Positions 43,777 through 53,203 are shown, counted from the first letter of the stretch. The stretch is 64,000 nt of DNA from Oscillospiraceae bacterium (GCA_031271865.1 JAISUW010000050.1:1-64000), one strand, 5' to 3'. A program made the numbers and translations. The notes: generated by a model not told the origin, from the letters alone.

Positions 43777-43805
43777 ATTATACCACATTCCGAAACAGAT
43801 GTCAA
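43777..43805 (-). promoter_or_regulatory. Consensus promoter of the small FGWIW-tail protein
   Basis: Minus-strand TTGACA (43805-43800), 17-base spacer, TGGTATAAT (-10 at 43782-43777). Confidence 0.8.
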
Positions 43806-43811
43806 CCTCCC

Positions 43812-43841
43812 TGTGAGAATTAACCGCAGATTGTGAGAATT
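43812..43841. promoter_or_regulatory. Pair of direct repeats, possible activator site
   Basis: TGTGAGAATT occurs twice exactly 20 bases apart (43812-43821 and 43832-43841), ending seven bases upstream of the -35 box at 43800-43805. Two-turn spacing and position fit a dimeric activator such as a response regulator; no regulator gene is adjacent. Confidence 0.5.
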
Positions 43842-43875
43842 GGCACAGAGGGGCGGCTGTGTGTTGTATAGAAAA

Positions 43876-44874
43876 TCAGCCTAAATACGCATTCGAGAAG
43901 TATTCCGCACCGAGTTCTTTATCAATGAGTTGATTGTCATACATCCAATCAAAGAACGCATTCCAGCGGCTTTCATCGATGTACCCCCAGTACGGCGCAT
44001 CGGCAATATAGGCTTTGGACATATAGACTTGCGAGGCTTCCACGAGTTCTTTACCCAACTCAGGGGCGGCTTCGAGGAGGATGGCGGCCGACTCCTGCGG
44101 ATTTTCTGCGGCATAGGTATAGCCTTTGCCGACGGCTTGGAGAAACATCTTTGCTGTTTCCGGATGCTCCGCCAAGTAGGCGTTGTTGGCAATGACTACC
44201 GGCGTATAGCAATCCAGTTTCGGTTCCGCCTCTGCGAAAGAGAGGTACGTATAGGGCACACCGGCGACTTGCGCCGCGACACCATCCCAGCCCTCATAAA
44301 TCCAGACGGCATCAATGTCGGTCTGTATGGCGGCGAGGACATCAGTCACGGTGTTCGGGATACGGATGAGCTTATCGAAGTCGCCGCCTTGGTTCTCCAT
44401 GACCTGCCGGATGACAGCCAGCTCCGCCGGAAGATCCCATGAGGCATAGCGTTTGCCCTCCAAGTCCTTGAACGACCGGATATTTGCGCTTGCCGGGGCG
44501 ATGATACCGCTGGTGTTGTGACTTACGACCGCCGCTACGGCCGTGACAGGCAGCGGTTCGTCCGAACTCCACGCAGCGGCGAGCATATCCTGCGCGTCAA
44601 TGCCGAAGTCCGCTTTACCTGCAGCCACAAGGGCAGGGGCACCGCTCTCCGGCGGTTGAACGATGCTCACCTCCAGCCCGGCCTGTGCAAAGTATCCCTT
44701 CGCCTCTGCGACATACAGCCCGGTGTGGTTGGTGTTGGGTGTCCAGTCCAAGACAAAAGTGATTTTTTCCGTGGAGCTGCCGCTGTCTGCTTTCTCCCCT
44801 TCGGTACCGCAAGAGGTAATGCCGAGGAGCAGAACAATTGTGAGAATAACAGCATATACAGACGTTTTTTTCAT
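43876..44874 (-). CDS. Thiamine-precursor (HMP-type) ABC transporter binding lipoprotein, NMT1/THI5-like
   Basis: 332 residues. A lipoprotein signal ends LLLGITSC. The mature domain shows FVLDWTPNTNHTGLYVAEAKGYFAQAGLEV, the hallmark of the NMT1/THI5-like (ThiY) group that binds formylaminopyrimidine or related thiamine precursors, followed by a two-lobed periplasmic-binding fold (VAAGKADFGIDAQD, LEGKRYASWDLPAEL). It is the last gene of a TPP-riboswitch-controlled operon. 103 bases separate it from the permease gene. Confidence 0.85.
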   Translation of the reverse strand: MKKTSVYAVILTIVLLLGITSCGTEGEKADSGSSTEKITFVLDWTPNTNHTGLYVAEAKGYFAQAGLEVSIVQPPESGAPALVAAGKADFGIDAQDMLAAAWSSDEPLPVTAVAAVVSHNTSGIIAPASANIRSFKDLEGKRYASWDLPAELAVIRQVMENQGGDFDKLIRIPNTVTDVLAAIQTDIDAVWIYEGWDGVAAQVAGVPYTYLSFAEAEPKLDCYTPVVIANNAYLAEHPETAKMFLQAVGKGYTYAAENPQESAAILLEAAPELGKELVEASQVYMSKAYIADAPYWGYIDESRWNAFFDWMYDNQLIDKELGAEYFSNAYLG

Positions 44875-44977
44875 TGGGATGCGTTCCTTTCGTTCTTCGA
44901 TGTATATATGTATGCCATACGCATTTGCGTGTAAGAATTGCCGTTCGCCGGTTCTAAACCGATTCCCTCTTCATTGC

Positions 44978-45733
44978 TCATTGTTTGCTGTGCGCTTTGT
45001 AGGGCATCGCCTTGCGCTGCAGCAAATCCGTACACTTGATGAGGAGAACGGACAACAGAGAGATAAGCAGAATGACGGAGAACATCTTATCGTAGGCATA
45101 GCCCTTGCGGACGCGGGTCATGTAGACACCCAGACCTGCCTCGCCGCCCAGCCACTCGGCGATGACCGCACCGACTACGGCATAGCTCACGGAAATGCGC
45201 AGACCGGAGAAGAAGCTGTCTAAGGAGGCCGGGAGCTTTACATGACGGAGAATCTGCCCGTTCGTGGCGCCCATGGTGCGGTAGAGGCGGATGTAATCGG
45301 CATCTACCGCCTGCAACCCACCCAAGAGTGCCAAGCACAGCGGGAAGAAGCAAGTAATGAAGATCAGCGCTATCTTCGGCAGCACCCCATAGCCCAGCCA
45401 CAAAACCAACAGCGGAGCTATAGCTATGGTCGGCACCGTCTGCGTGAGGACAACAAGGGGCATACACATCTGCCGCAGAATGGAAAAACGGTCAAGGACC
45501 ACAGCCAGTAACACAGCCGCCGCTATACTGAGTCCCAAGCCGATGAAAGCTTCCTCCAAGGACACAAGCATATGCCGCATGAGCAGCGGGAAATCCGTGA
45601 CAAATGCACGCCCGACCTTGAGCGGCGAAGGAAGCATGAATGCCGGCACCCATCCGAAAGCACAGACACCCTGCCAAATCAACAGCAAAGCGGCTATGGG
45701 CAGGAGGGGTAGTAGGCGGCGGCTCTTAGGCAT
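44978..45733 (-). CDS. Thiamine-precursor ABC transporter permease (ThiX/SsuC type)
   Basis: 251 residues with about six membrane helices; the EAA-type loop appears as LYRTMGATNGQILRHVKLPASLDSFFSGLRIS and SYAVVGAVIAEWLGGEAGLGVYM is the usual C-terminal signature of SsuC/ThiX-like permeases. The start codon overlaps the stop of the upstream thiamine-binding gene (ATGCCTAA), showing translational coupling. No ATPase gene is found in the operon; one must be supplied from elsewhere or shared. Confidence 0.88.
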   Translation of the reverse strand: MPKSRRLLPLLPIAALLLIWQGVCAFGWVPAFMLPSPLKVGRAFVTDFPLLMRHMLVSLEEAFIGLGLSIAAAVLLAVVLDRFSILRQMCMPLVVLTQTVPTIAIAPLLVLWLGYGVLPKIALIFITCFFPLCLALLGGLQAVDADYIRLYRTMGATNGQILRHVKLPASLDSFFSGLRISVSYAVVGAVIAEWLGGEAGLGVYMTRVRKGYAYDKMFSVILLISLLSVLLIKCTDLLQRKAMPYKAHSKQ

Positions 45734-46037
45734 GGTGTTTCGCCACTTTCTTGTCTATGGACCACACGCCTTGCGTGGGGTTCCAGAAAATTTTGACATA
45801 GCTGCTTACAGAGGGTGCGCCTTCGCGGATGACAATCTCCTGCGCCTCGCGTATCAGGCGCATACAGGTGTCGAAGTCCCCCTCCACCGTGGACTCAAAG
45901 GGACCTACGTAGCAGGGAAGCCCCGAGGCTTTCAGGTGGGCTATCACGGCATCCACAATGCGGATGACCTCCTCCCCCTCTGCTTGGGGCAGGACTTGGA
46001 TGGCTACGGAGCATTCGGGTTGGGTTGAGGCAGACAT
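45726..46037 (-). CDS. Thiamine-binding protein, MTH1187/YkoF-like
   Basis: 103 residues, first gene of the operon, with GGAACACACC upstream. The sequence (CSVAIQVLPQAEGEEVIRIVDAVIAHLKASG, VGPFESTVEGDF, IREAQEIVIREG) matches the thiamine-binding MTH1187/YqgV group (PF01910). Such small proteins commonly precede ThiXYZ-like transporters and may sense or buffer the vitamin in the cytoplasm. It has a long leader of about 380 bases after the riboswitch, in which no supported gene was found. Confidence 0.8.
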   Translation of the reverse strand: MSASTQPECSVAIQVLPQAEGEEVIRIVDAVIAHLKASGLPCYVGPFESTVEGDFDTCMRLIREAQEIVIREGAPSVSSYVKIFWNPTQGVWSIDKKVAKHHA

Positions 46038-46350
46038 GGTGTGTTCCTTTCTGTATGACAGGTATGGGCAGCGCGGGAAATCTGCAAAAAAATGGAACCT
46101 GCTATCCGTTAGTCTTGTCTAATAGGCGTAGGGCGGCAAAAGCAGATCAGCAGACACCGACCCCAACAAAGAGGATACGCAAAAGAAGGGTAGCCATGCG
46201 CCACCGAACCAAACCGGGTTCGCAAGGCGCGGTTGGACAAGCGGTGCATGGCTCAACCCCCGGGAGAGGCTCACTCCCCTCTCCGCAGTCGGCAAAAGCG
46301 AGGGCAGCTTCACTCCCTGCCCGACCCGTAGATAAAAGACTGCAAACGGC

Positions 46351-46401
46351 CGCGCCCGTCTTGGAAACAGACAGCAGAGGCTCTCTGACAAAACGGGCGC
46401 G
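46351..46401 (-). promoter_or_regulatory. Long hairpin after the TPP riboswitch
   Basis: CGCGCCCGT-C-TTG (46351-46363) pairs with CAA-A-ACGGGCGCG (46389-46401) around a loop that itself can pair (CAGAGG / CTCTCTG). Placed just downstream of the aptamer, it is a candidate expression platform, but has no obvious T tract. Confidence 0.5.
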
Positions 46402-46416
46402 AAAATTTGAAAAGTT

Positions 46417-46526
46417 ATTTCCCTTCGCCGGCATTATCCGGAGCAGGTTCAATGGGTTGCGCTCAAAACACGCTCTCAGCCTGTTGGGAACAACTGCACC
46501 GCCCAACATAAAGGCACCCCGTTTGT
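46417..46526 (-). promoter_or_regulatory. TPP riboswitch (THI element)
   Basis: The minus strand reads ACGGGGTGCC, then GGCTGAGAGC, then CCATTGAACCTGCTCCGGA with TAATGCCGGCGAAGGGAA, the conserved THI-box segments in the right order. It controls the thiamine-precursor transporter operon. Confidence 0.93.
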
Positions 46527-46534
46527 CACGAGAT

Positions 46535-46563
46535 ATTATACCACACGCTGCAGGAAAAGTCAA
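46535..46563 (-). promoter_or_regulatory. Promoter of the TPP-riboswitch operon
   Basis: Minus-strand TTGACT (46563-46558), 17-base spacer, TGGTATAAT (-10 at 46540-46535), ending nine bases before the aptamer. Confidence 0.8.
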
Positions 46564-46690
46564 GGAAAATTTTAAATCGAAGAGGGAGGCAATAGGTCTC
46601 CCGCCGGAAAGGTAAGCAGACGCTTGCCGCGGCATCGCCATGTCGGCGAGAGTGAGGGGAGCCTACAGCTCCCCACGGAAGGAGGATGCA

Positions 46691-47539
46691 ATGCTTAACC
46701 TCAGTATCGGACGCCACCTCGGTCTGCCCCCCCGCAGCCGCATCTGCAATGGAGAGGAGCCTCCGCCATGCAGCGGAGATGCTTGCGCCCCGAAAGCCTC
46801 CCTCTGGCGGCGGCTGACCGCTTTCGTCTTGTCCGTTTGGATGACGGTCATTGGGATTGCTGTCCCGGCGTCGGCGGATGAATCCGCAGACCCTTTCGGT
46901 GATTGGCTCAAGAGCATCTTCGGCGGGGCAGACCCGCCCTCCGCCGGCAAAGTGACAAGCGGCGTTGTTGACTACGCAAAAGCTTGCCAGCCGGACAACC
47001 AACTCCCCATGTGGGGCGGCTTCGACCTCTGGAATAAGAAAGAACGCTTCGTGCAGTTTGCCCTCTCGCAAGTAGGTTATCATGAGGGGAAGCGCATCAA
47101 TAACGGTGCATCCGTCCGCTTTCCGGCCGGCAACAATTGGACGAAGTACGGCGTTATGTATGGGAACTACGTCGGCGAGTGGTGTGCCGTGTTCGTCAGT
47201 GTATGCGCAGAGGCGGCCGGCATCCCGGAGAATGTGCTTGAGAAGAGTGCCAGTGCCTCCATCGGTATGTATAACAGCGACGGAACCAAAAGCAGCAAGT
47301 ATATTCCCCGGGAGAATGCACTCTCCAAAGCCGTTCCGGTGCGCGGGGATTTGGTGTACTTCCTCTACCGCCGTTCCGGGGACCGCAATGCCTCCCATGT
47401 CGGCATCGTAGTTGGCTACAACAAGTGGACGCACATCCTTGAGACCGTCGAGGGCAACAAATCCAACGCCGTCAAAAAATGTTCTTACAACCTCGAGACC
47501 AACAAGACCATCAAAGGCTTTCTGCGCGTGGACGTGTAG
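46691..47539 (+). CDS. Secreted CHAP-domain amidase/peptidase-like protein
   Basis: 282 residues from the ATG at 46691, which follows AAGGAGGATGCA; the ORF-track start at 46640 has no site. An N-terminal region rich in Pro and Cys precedes a signal-type segment (LWRRLTAFVLSVWMTVIGIAVPASA, about residues 38-62). The CHAP domain is at about 125-275: QFALSQVGYHEGK, GEWCAVFVSVCAEAAGIP with the catalytic Cys, RGDLVYFLYRRSGDRNASHVGIVVGY with the catalytic His. CHAP enzymes cleave peptidoglycan peptides. The cytoplasmic-looking 37-residue extension before the signal segment is unusual. A GGGGAGC/GCTCCCC hairpin lies just before the ribosome binding site. Confidence 0.8.
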   Translation: MLNLSIGRHLGLPPRSRICNGEEPPPCSGDACAPKASLWRRLTAFVLSVWMTVIGIAVPASADESADPFGDWLKSIFGGADPPSAGKVTSGVVDYAKACQPDNQLPMWGGFDLWNKKERFVQFALSQVGYHEGKRINNGASVRFPAGNNWTKYGVMYGNYVGEWCAVFVSVCAEAAGIPENVLEKSASASIGMYNSDGTKSSKYIPRENALSKAVPVRGDLVYFLYRRSGDRNASHVGIVVGYNKWTHILETVEGNKSNAVKKCSYNLETNKTIKGFLRVDV

Positions 47540-47558
47540 CGTCCCGCCCTTCATACCG

Positions 47559-47588
47559 ACAAAGGCAGCCGACCGGGACTGCCTTTGT
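47559..47588. terminator. Terminator between the CHAP gene and the beta-galactosidase gene
   Basis: ACAAAGGCAG / CTGCCTTTGT, ten perfect pairs and a 10-base loop, followed by TTTCATCTGTT on the plus strand. Suitable for both convergent genes. Confidence 0.75.
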
Positions 47589-47613
47589 TTCATCTGTTGC
47601 TGCGTTGTTTTGC

Positions 47614-50600
47614 TTAGCAAACGGGTCGGATGGTGAAACCCCAAGTGAGCTTTTCCCCAAAGTTGATGCGGTAGGGCTTGTAAGGCGGATGACCGCAGCT
47701 CTCACTGCCGGAGGCGCGGACATATCCATCCAATGAGAAATAGGTAATCCTATCGTCTTTGATGTCCTCGCGATGCTTGGCCGCCTTCAAAAGCTCCTGC
47801 GGGTACTTGTGGACAGAGAACGACAGAAGGGAGGGTGTGCCGCTTTCGTCCTCGCGGAAGCCGGGCGCACTTATCTGCAATCCGATGCCGTCGGCGTCCG
47901 TAAACTCCACCCAGCGCACGGCACCATGGTTGGAGTTGTCCTGCGGCTTTATATACGGTTCGTGCTGTGCTGCGGCTGTCGTCTTGTATATCCCAACGGC
48001 GGCAACTTGCGTCATATCGGGAAGGTTCTCTGCAGGACCCAGACCATAGTAACGGATGTTGTCAAAATTCTTCGCAATGCCGCCGTAGATGCCGAAGCGG
48101 TATAATTCCGCCTCGGAGGGGCGTTTGTCGGTGGGTTCCAGTGTGAAAGTGCAGAAGACCGTACCGTCGGTTAAGATACGGTACGAAGCCTTCGCTGTCC
48201 ACCAAACCTCACCGCGGACGGTGAGTTCATAGAGACACTCTGCGATAATGACACTCTCGTCGCGCCAAGCATTGAAGCTGGTGCAAGCGGTTGTCAGCTC
48301 ATCCAGACCCAGTTTGCGGAAGTTTGCACGGATAGAGTTGTCGTTATCCAATGCGGCACGGACAAAGTTCAGCACCAAAGGCAGACGGTCGCGAAGAATC
48401 TTTTTGCCTGTTACGTTATAGGAAGAGATGGCACCGGTGTCTTTCTTGATAACAATCTCTGCTTTGCCTGCTTTGACTGTTATCCCGTACTGGTTCTTAA
48501 TGTAGGTTTGGAAACTGCCGCTTTCTGTCGCGGCAACAGGAAGCCAACCCTCTTGGACAGTCAGCTGCTCAAATGCGATTTCTTCGCTGTCTTGCCCGAT
48601 ATAGTTGACTGTGATAAGGTAGTCTGCGTTGTGTTTGCGCTTGGGGAGCGGGAGCTTGACATCCTCACTCTTATCTGGGGCGGCGGAGAGGGGCACCTCG
48701 CCGGAAAGAATCTCAGTACCGTTTTCGAGCAATACCCATTTTGCGGTGATGCCCTCGGCGGAGATAAAGCGGTTGGTGTTTGTGAAACTGATGGTGGATT
48801 TGCCTTTCAGCGCGGCACGAATGGGGCGGTAGACATTCTTCATAAGCTTTGCGCCCGTGTGCGGTGTACGGTCGGGGTAAAACAGACCGTCCACGCAGAA
48901 ATTGCCGTCAGAGATGGTCTTGGCAATCTGCCAAGAGGACATCACATCAGGTTCGATGTTGTCGCCGCCGTAAGTCCAGCGGGTCTTTGCCTTGGGACCA
49001 TGGTCCACGGAGTGGTCAACGAACTCCCAGATACAACCGCCGCAGAGATTGTCATACTTATAGAAGAGCTGCCAATAGTCCTCCAAACCGCCGGGACCCA
49101 CACCCATGGCATGGGCGTATTCGCACTCGAAGAACGGCTTTGTCTCAATGAACTGCCAGTGCGAATCCTCATGGTCAAAGTCTCCGCTGCCGGCTTGGAG
49201 AAGCTTATCCGGGTGGGTGTACATCTCGGAGTACACATCGTACCCCCACACGCCGGCGGCGCGGCAGGCTCCCTCGTAGTGTACGGGTACTTCGGGATGG
49301 ACGGCATGGAGCCAATCATAGCACTTATTCTGGCAGTGGATGCCGCCGGCCTCATTGCCCAAGCTCCACATGGTGACGCAGGGATGATTGCGGTCACGGA
49401 AGTACATCCGCTTCACGCGGTCAATGAAGCGCGGGAGCCATATCTTATTGTCGGCGATGATGTCCCAACGCTCACCGCGGGGGATTTTGGTGCGGTCTAT
49501 CGGCAAAGAACACAGACCGTGCGTCTCTATGTCGGCCTCGTCGATGACATAGAAGCCCATGCGGTCAGCCAGGTGAAGCAAGTAGGGGTCCGGTGGGTAG
49601 TGGGACGTTCGGATAGCATTGACATTGTACCGTTTCATTAACGTGAGATCCAGCAAGTAATCCGCATAAGACATGGCGTAGCCCTTAGTCGGATGACTGT
49701 CGTGGTGGTTCACGCCTTTGAACTTGATTTTCTTGTCGTTGAACTTGAATACTGCACCGTCAATTTTTATATCGCGGAAGCCGATATAGGCTCGAATAAC
49801 CGTAGCCGTTTTGCGTTCGTGGAGAAGCCGGATAAAGCACTCATATAAGCGCGGCTTTTCGGGATTCCATTCCTCCGGACGCAGATCGTTGAAGCGCACG
49901 ACATAGCGCTCTTTGGCCGTCGAGCGGGCGGCAAGGTTCAACTCCGGGCATTCAAACTCCAATGCCCAACCCATATAAGCCTCTGAGATGGATTCAATGA
50001 TAACGGCGAGGTCATAGGTACCGTCGGAACGCTTCTGGGGGCGCAGAAAGTAATCATTCAGTATGACTTTCGGTCCTGCTGTAAAGAGGACATCGCGGAA
50101 TATTCCATTTTCACGGAACATATCCTGGCACTCCAGCCATGTGCCGGTGCACCATTTGTGCACCACAATGAGAAGCTCGTTTTCGCCGTCCGTGACAGCA
50201 TCGGATACATCAAACTCCGCAGAATTGTGGGAACCTTCCGTGTACCCGATGCGGCAGCCGTTGAGGAAGACATTCGCACAGGGAGCGACACCCAGCAAAC
50301 TGACGGTAAAGACCTTGCCTTTGGATATATCCACGTTGAAGAGCTTGCGGTAGACGCCGACGGGCATTTTTTCCGGTAAGGAAAGCTCTAAGCCCTGTAT
50401 GTCAAGTTTGTCTTTCAGATCCGTATTCTGATCCAAACCACACCAGAAGATTTTTTTGAGGTATTCGTCTCGCTGCTGCCTGCTGTCAAAAAGCGGGAGG
50501 TTCGGCACTTCCCCGGAGGAACCGTCTTTGGTTCCATTGAACTCATAGGGGCAGTTGATATAGACAGGCGGGGCATAACCGGTACGCTGCCAATCGGAGG

Positions 50601-50856
50601 GTACGGGAATCTTCTCCCAGCGCACATTCTCTGTTTCCAGATGGCGAGGCAGGTCGGAGATGTCCGGAAAGTACATGAAATCCCACTCCCCGGAGAGGCA
50701 CGTCGTCATGTCAGACTCCGTGCGTTCCCTCTCCCATGGTGTGGCTTTCAGCTTTTCCTCATCCCGAAATGGAATAAAGTAAGCCCGGGGCGCGAGCTTC
50801 TTTGTCTCCATGACATCGAAGTCTTTATAATTGGACATCATCATGCGGTATAACAT
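47614..50856 (-). CDS. Beta-galactosidase, glycoside hydrolase family 2 (LacZ type)
   Basis: 1080 residues, the size of LacZ; ATG with GGAGG eight bases upstream. The N-terminal jelly-roll (CLSGEWDF, IPVPSDWQ), immunoglobulin-like domains and the TIM barrel are followed by a beta-sandwich with NFGEKLTWGFTIRP. In the barrel, MWSLGNEAGGI holds the acid/base glutamate (near residue 503) and FFECEYAHAMG the nucleophile glutamate (near 577). The barrel signature NAIRTSHYPPDPYLLHLADRMGFYVIDEADIETHG is complete. No signal peptide: cytoplasmic, acting on imported lactose or other beta-galactosides. It is 54 bases downstream of pcrA on the same strand; no sugar transporter is nearby. Confidence 0.92.
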   Translation of the reverse strand: MLYRMMMSNYKDFDVMETKKLAPRAYFIPFRDEEKLKATPWERERTESDMTTCLSGEWDFMYFPDISDLPRHLETENVRWEKIPVPSDWQRTGYAPPVYINCPYEFNGTKDGSSGEVPNLPLFDSRQQRDEYLKKIFWCGLDQNTDLKDKLDIQGLELSLPEKMPVGVYRKLFNVDISKGKVFTVSLLGVAPCANVFLNGCRIGYTEGSHNSAEFDVSDAVTDGENELLIVVHKWCTGTWLECQDMFRENGIFRDVLFTAGPKVILNDYFLRPQKRSDGTYDLAVIIESISEAYMGWALEFECPELNLAARSTAKERYVVRFNDLRPEEWNPEKPRLYECFIRLLHERKTATVIRAYIGFRDIKIDGAVFKFNDKKIKFKGVNHHDSHPTKGYAMSYADYLLDLTLMKRYNVNAIRTSHYPPDPYLLHLADRMGFYVIDEADIETHGLCSLPIDRTKIPRGERWDIIADNKIWLPRFIDRVKRMYFRDRNHPCVTMWSLGNEAGGIHCQNKCYDWLHAVHPEVPVHYEGACRAAGVWGYDVYSEMYTHPDKLLQAGSGDFDHEDSHWQFIETKPFFECEYAHAMGVGPGGLEDYWQLFYKYDNLCGGCIWEFVDHSVDHGPKAKTRWTYGGDNIEPDVMSSWQIAKTISDGNFCVDGLFYPDRTPHTGAKLMKNVYRPIRAALKGKSTISFTNTNRFISAEGITAKWVLLENGTEILSGEVPLSAAPDKSEDVKLPLPKRKHNADYLITVNYIGQDSEEIAFEQLTVQEGWLPVAATESGSFQTYIKNQYGITVKAGKAEIVIKKDTGAISSYNVTGKKILRDRLPLVLNFVRAALDNDNSIRANFRKLGLDELTTACTSFNAWRDESVIIAECLYELTVRGEVWWTAKASYRILTDGTVFCTFTLEPTDKRPSEAELYRFGIYGGIAKNFDNIRYYGLGPAENLPDMTQVAAVGIYKTTAAAQHEPYIKPQDNSNHGAVRWVEFTDADGIGLQISAPGFREDESGTPSLLSFSVHKYPQELLKAAKHREDIKDDRITYFSLDGYVRASGSESCGHPPYKPYRINFGEKLTWGFTIRPVC

Positions 50857-50910
50857 CGGTCAATCCTCCATCAACTGCCTGCGGCAGCGGTAGTAATGCT
50901 GATTCAACGG

Positions 50911-53187
50911 TCACTGTTTTTCGAGTTTAGCGGCTTTTGCCAGCAATCTGCGCGTGCCGGCGGATTCGAAAGCAATTTCCAGCAAAGTGTCGCCGCCGGG
51001 CATTGCTTGCGCGGAAGTAACTGTACCAATTCCGAATTTGCCGTGACGGACGGTATCGCCTAAGGTGAACGTTTGCTCTTTTCGAATCGGCTGCACTTGT
51101 GTGCGAAGTACGGCACCGGCTTCGGCCGGGGAAAGATAGTCCGGGATGTCATCAATTCTGCCGGTGAAATCGTACCGCTCATTGGTATAGCGGCCGGAAC
51201 CTTTGCGTTTTAGTACTGTCAATCCTGTTTCGCGCAGGAAGCGGGAAGGCTTATTGAACTGGGACTGCCCCCAGAGCATCCGCATACTGCACGTAGTCAA
51301 AAACAGTCTGCGGCGGGCGCGGGTAATACCGACATAGGCCAAGCGGCGTTCCTCCTCCTCATCCTCCAAGGTCTCGCAGTAGCGGTTGGGGAACACCCCC
51401 TCCTCCCAGGCGGGGAGATAGACAGAGTCAAACTCTAAGCCTTTGGAGGCGTGGATTGTCATGAGGTAAGCGGCATCTGCGGTCGGGTCGGCGCGGTCAA
51501 TGTCCGTCAGAAGGGACACTTCTTCCAAGAATCCGATGAGCGTGGGGTTGTCATTCTCTTCCTCGTACTGCACCAGGTTGGTACCGAGTTCCATGAGGTT
51601 CTCGCGGCGATCCTCGCAGGTCTCCTTGTCCAGTTCCAAGAACTCCCAATAACCGCTGCGCTCCAAGGTTTCCTCTAATAGTGTTTGCAGTGTGATGCGT
51701 TTTTGACCGGGAGAAAGCTCGCGCGGCGGATCCTCCGGGGAGTCCAAGAGCGGACCGGCTAAGTCGCGCAAGCCGTTAATCAGATGCCCGAACGCCTCCA
51801 GTTTGCCGGCGACCCGCTGCAAAGAGGCCGCATGGGAGGCACGGCTGATTACCTCAAAAAGCGGTACACCGGCTCTTGCCGCTGCATCTGCGGCCTTTTG
51901 GAGTGTACCCTCCCCTATACCGCGTTTGGGTTCGTTAATAATGCGGCGCAGGCGCACCTCGTCGGAAGGGTTGGCGATAATGGTGAGATAAGCCAAAGCA
52001 TCCTTGATTTCTTTGCGGTCATAGAAGCGCATACCGCCAATAATACGGTAGGGCACATGGGCGTTGCGGAACGCTGTTTCTATCGCATTGGAGAGCGCGT
52101 TTGAGCGATACAGCACCGCATGGGCGGAGGCGCGGCCTCCATTGGCAACGGCAGAACGAACACTCTCCGCTATGAAGCGGGATTCCTCGCGCTCGTCCAA
52201 GAACTCCTGCCAGATGACAGGCTCCCCTTTGCCGTTCGAGGTGAAGAGGGTCTTCCCTTTCCGCTGGGTATTCTTGGCAATCACGCGGTTAGCGGTGTCT
52301 AAGATGTTCTGCGTAGAGCGGTAGTTCTCCTCTAAACGCACGACCTTTGCGCCCGGGAATTGATGCTCAAAGCTGAGGATGTTCTCAATGGTCGCCCCGC
52401 GAAAGCGGTAGATGGATTGGTCGTCGTCCCCGACCACGCATAAATTCCGATGACCCGCCGCCAGCAGCGATACCAAACGGTACTGCGTGTGGTTCGTATC
52501 TTGGTACTCATCCACAAGAATGTAATCAAAACGGCGTTGGTAGTAGTTCAGAATATCCGGATTCCCCTCGAGCATCTGCACTGTATAATAGAGCAAATCA
52601 TCGAAATCCATGGCGTTAGCGCGCTTGAGTTCCATCTGATACAACTTATAGCACAGCGCTATCTTCGCAAGCACCGGATCGTCACCCGCCGAATGCGCCA
52701 AATCCGACGGGGAGAGCATCTTCTCTTTAGCCGCGGAGATGTCTTTGAGTACCTTGCTTATTGGCAGATACTTATCGTCAATGTTCAGCGCTTTCATGAC
52801 GCGCTTCATCTGCGCCTTGCTGTCGTCGGCATCATAAATCGCAAAGCGGCTGTTGAATCCCTCTATACCGCCGTCTTGCCGCCGTAAGAATTTCGCACAG
52901 GTCGCATGGAATGTTCCTGCCCAAATTTCCTCCCCTTGCGGTCCCAGCATGGCTTTGAGCCGCTCCTTCATCTCTCCCGCGGCTTTGTTCGTGAAGGTTA
53001 TCGCTAAAATCTTCCACGGCGGTACCGGCTCAGTCGCCAGTATCTGCGCCACTCTATGTACCAGTACAGTTGTTTTTCCGCTTCCCGCTCCGGCAAGCAC
53101 CAGCACAGGGCCGCGTGTCGCAGCTACTGCCTCTTGCTGTCTTGCATTGAGTCCTTTCATGATGTCCGTGGGCGCGGTGTCGGTCAT
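50911..53187 (-). CDS. pcrA: ATP-dependent DNA helicase PcrA/UvrD
   Basis: 758 residues from the ATG at 53187, chosen over the one at 53193 because GGGG lies only about two bases from the latter. SF1A motifs in order: LNARQQEAV (Q motif), AGAGSGKTT (I), ILAITFTNKAAGEMKER (Ia), VDEYQDTN (II), GDDDQSIYRFRGA (III), LEENYRSTQNIL (IV), MTIHASKGLEFDSVYL (V), RRLAYVGITRARRRLFL (VI). The C-terminus has the Tudor-like RNA-polymerase contact region (GDTVRHGKFGIGTV). Needed for repair and plasmid/rolling-circle replication. The pcrA gene follows pfkA, separated by the pentanucleotide array. Confidence 0.93.
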   Translation of the reverse strand: MTDTAPTDIMKGLNARQQEAVAATRGPVLVLAGAGSGKTTVLVHRVAQILATEPVPPWKILAITFTNKAAGEMKERLKAMLGPQGEEIWAGTFHATCAKFLRRQDGGIEGFNSRFAIYDADDSKAQMKRVMKALNIDDKYLPISKVLKDISAAKEKMLSPSDLAHSAGDDPVLAKIALCYKLYQMELKRANAMDFDDLLYYTVQMLEGNPDILNYYQRRFDYILVDEYQDTNHTQYRLVSLLAAGHRNLCVVGDDDQSIYRFRGATIENILSFEHQFPGAKVVRLEENYRSTQNILDTANRVIAKNTQRKGKTLFTSNGKGEPVIWQEFLDEREESRFIAESVRSAVANGGRASAHAVLYRSNALSNAIETAFRNAHVPYRIIGGMRFYDRKEIKDALAYLTIIANPSDEVRLRRIINEPKRGIGEGTLQKAADAAARAGVPLFEVISRASHAASLQRVAGKLEAFGHLINGLRDLAGPLLDSPEDPPRELSPGQKRITLQTLLEETLERSGYWEFLELDKETCEDRRENLMELGTNLVQYEEENDNPTLIGFLEEVSLLTDIDRADPTADAAYLMTIHASKGLEFDSVYLPAWEEGVFPNRYCETLEDEEEERRLAYVGITRARRRLFLTTCSMRMLWGQSQFNKPSRFLRETGLTVLKRKGSGRYTNERYDFTGRIDDIPDYLSPAEAGAVLRTQVQPIRKEQTFTLGDTVRHGKFGIGTVTSAQAMPGGDTLLEIAFESAGTRRLLAKAAKLEKQ

Positions 53188-53203
53188 TTGCATTCCCCTT
53201 TTG

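Noticed and set aside
46119-46641. ORFs in the leader between the TPP riboswitch and the thiamine-binding gene
   Set aside because: The region is a GC-rich structured leader; translations are low-complexity, no ribosome site, and one overlaps the aptamer.
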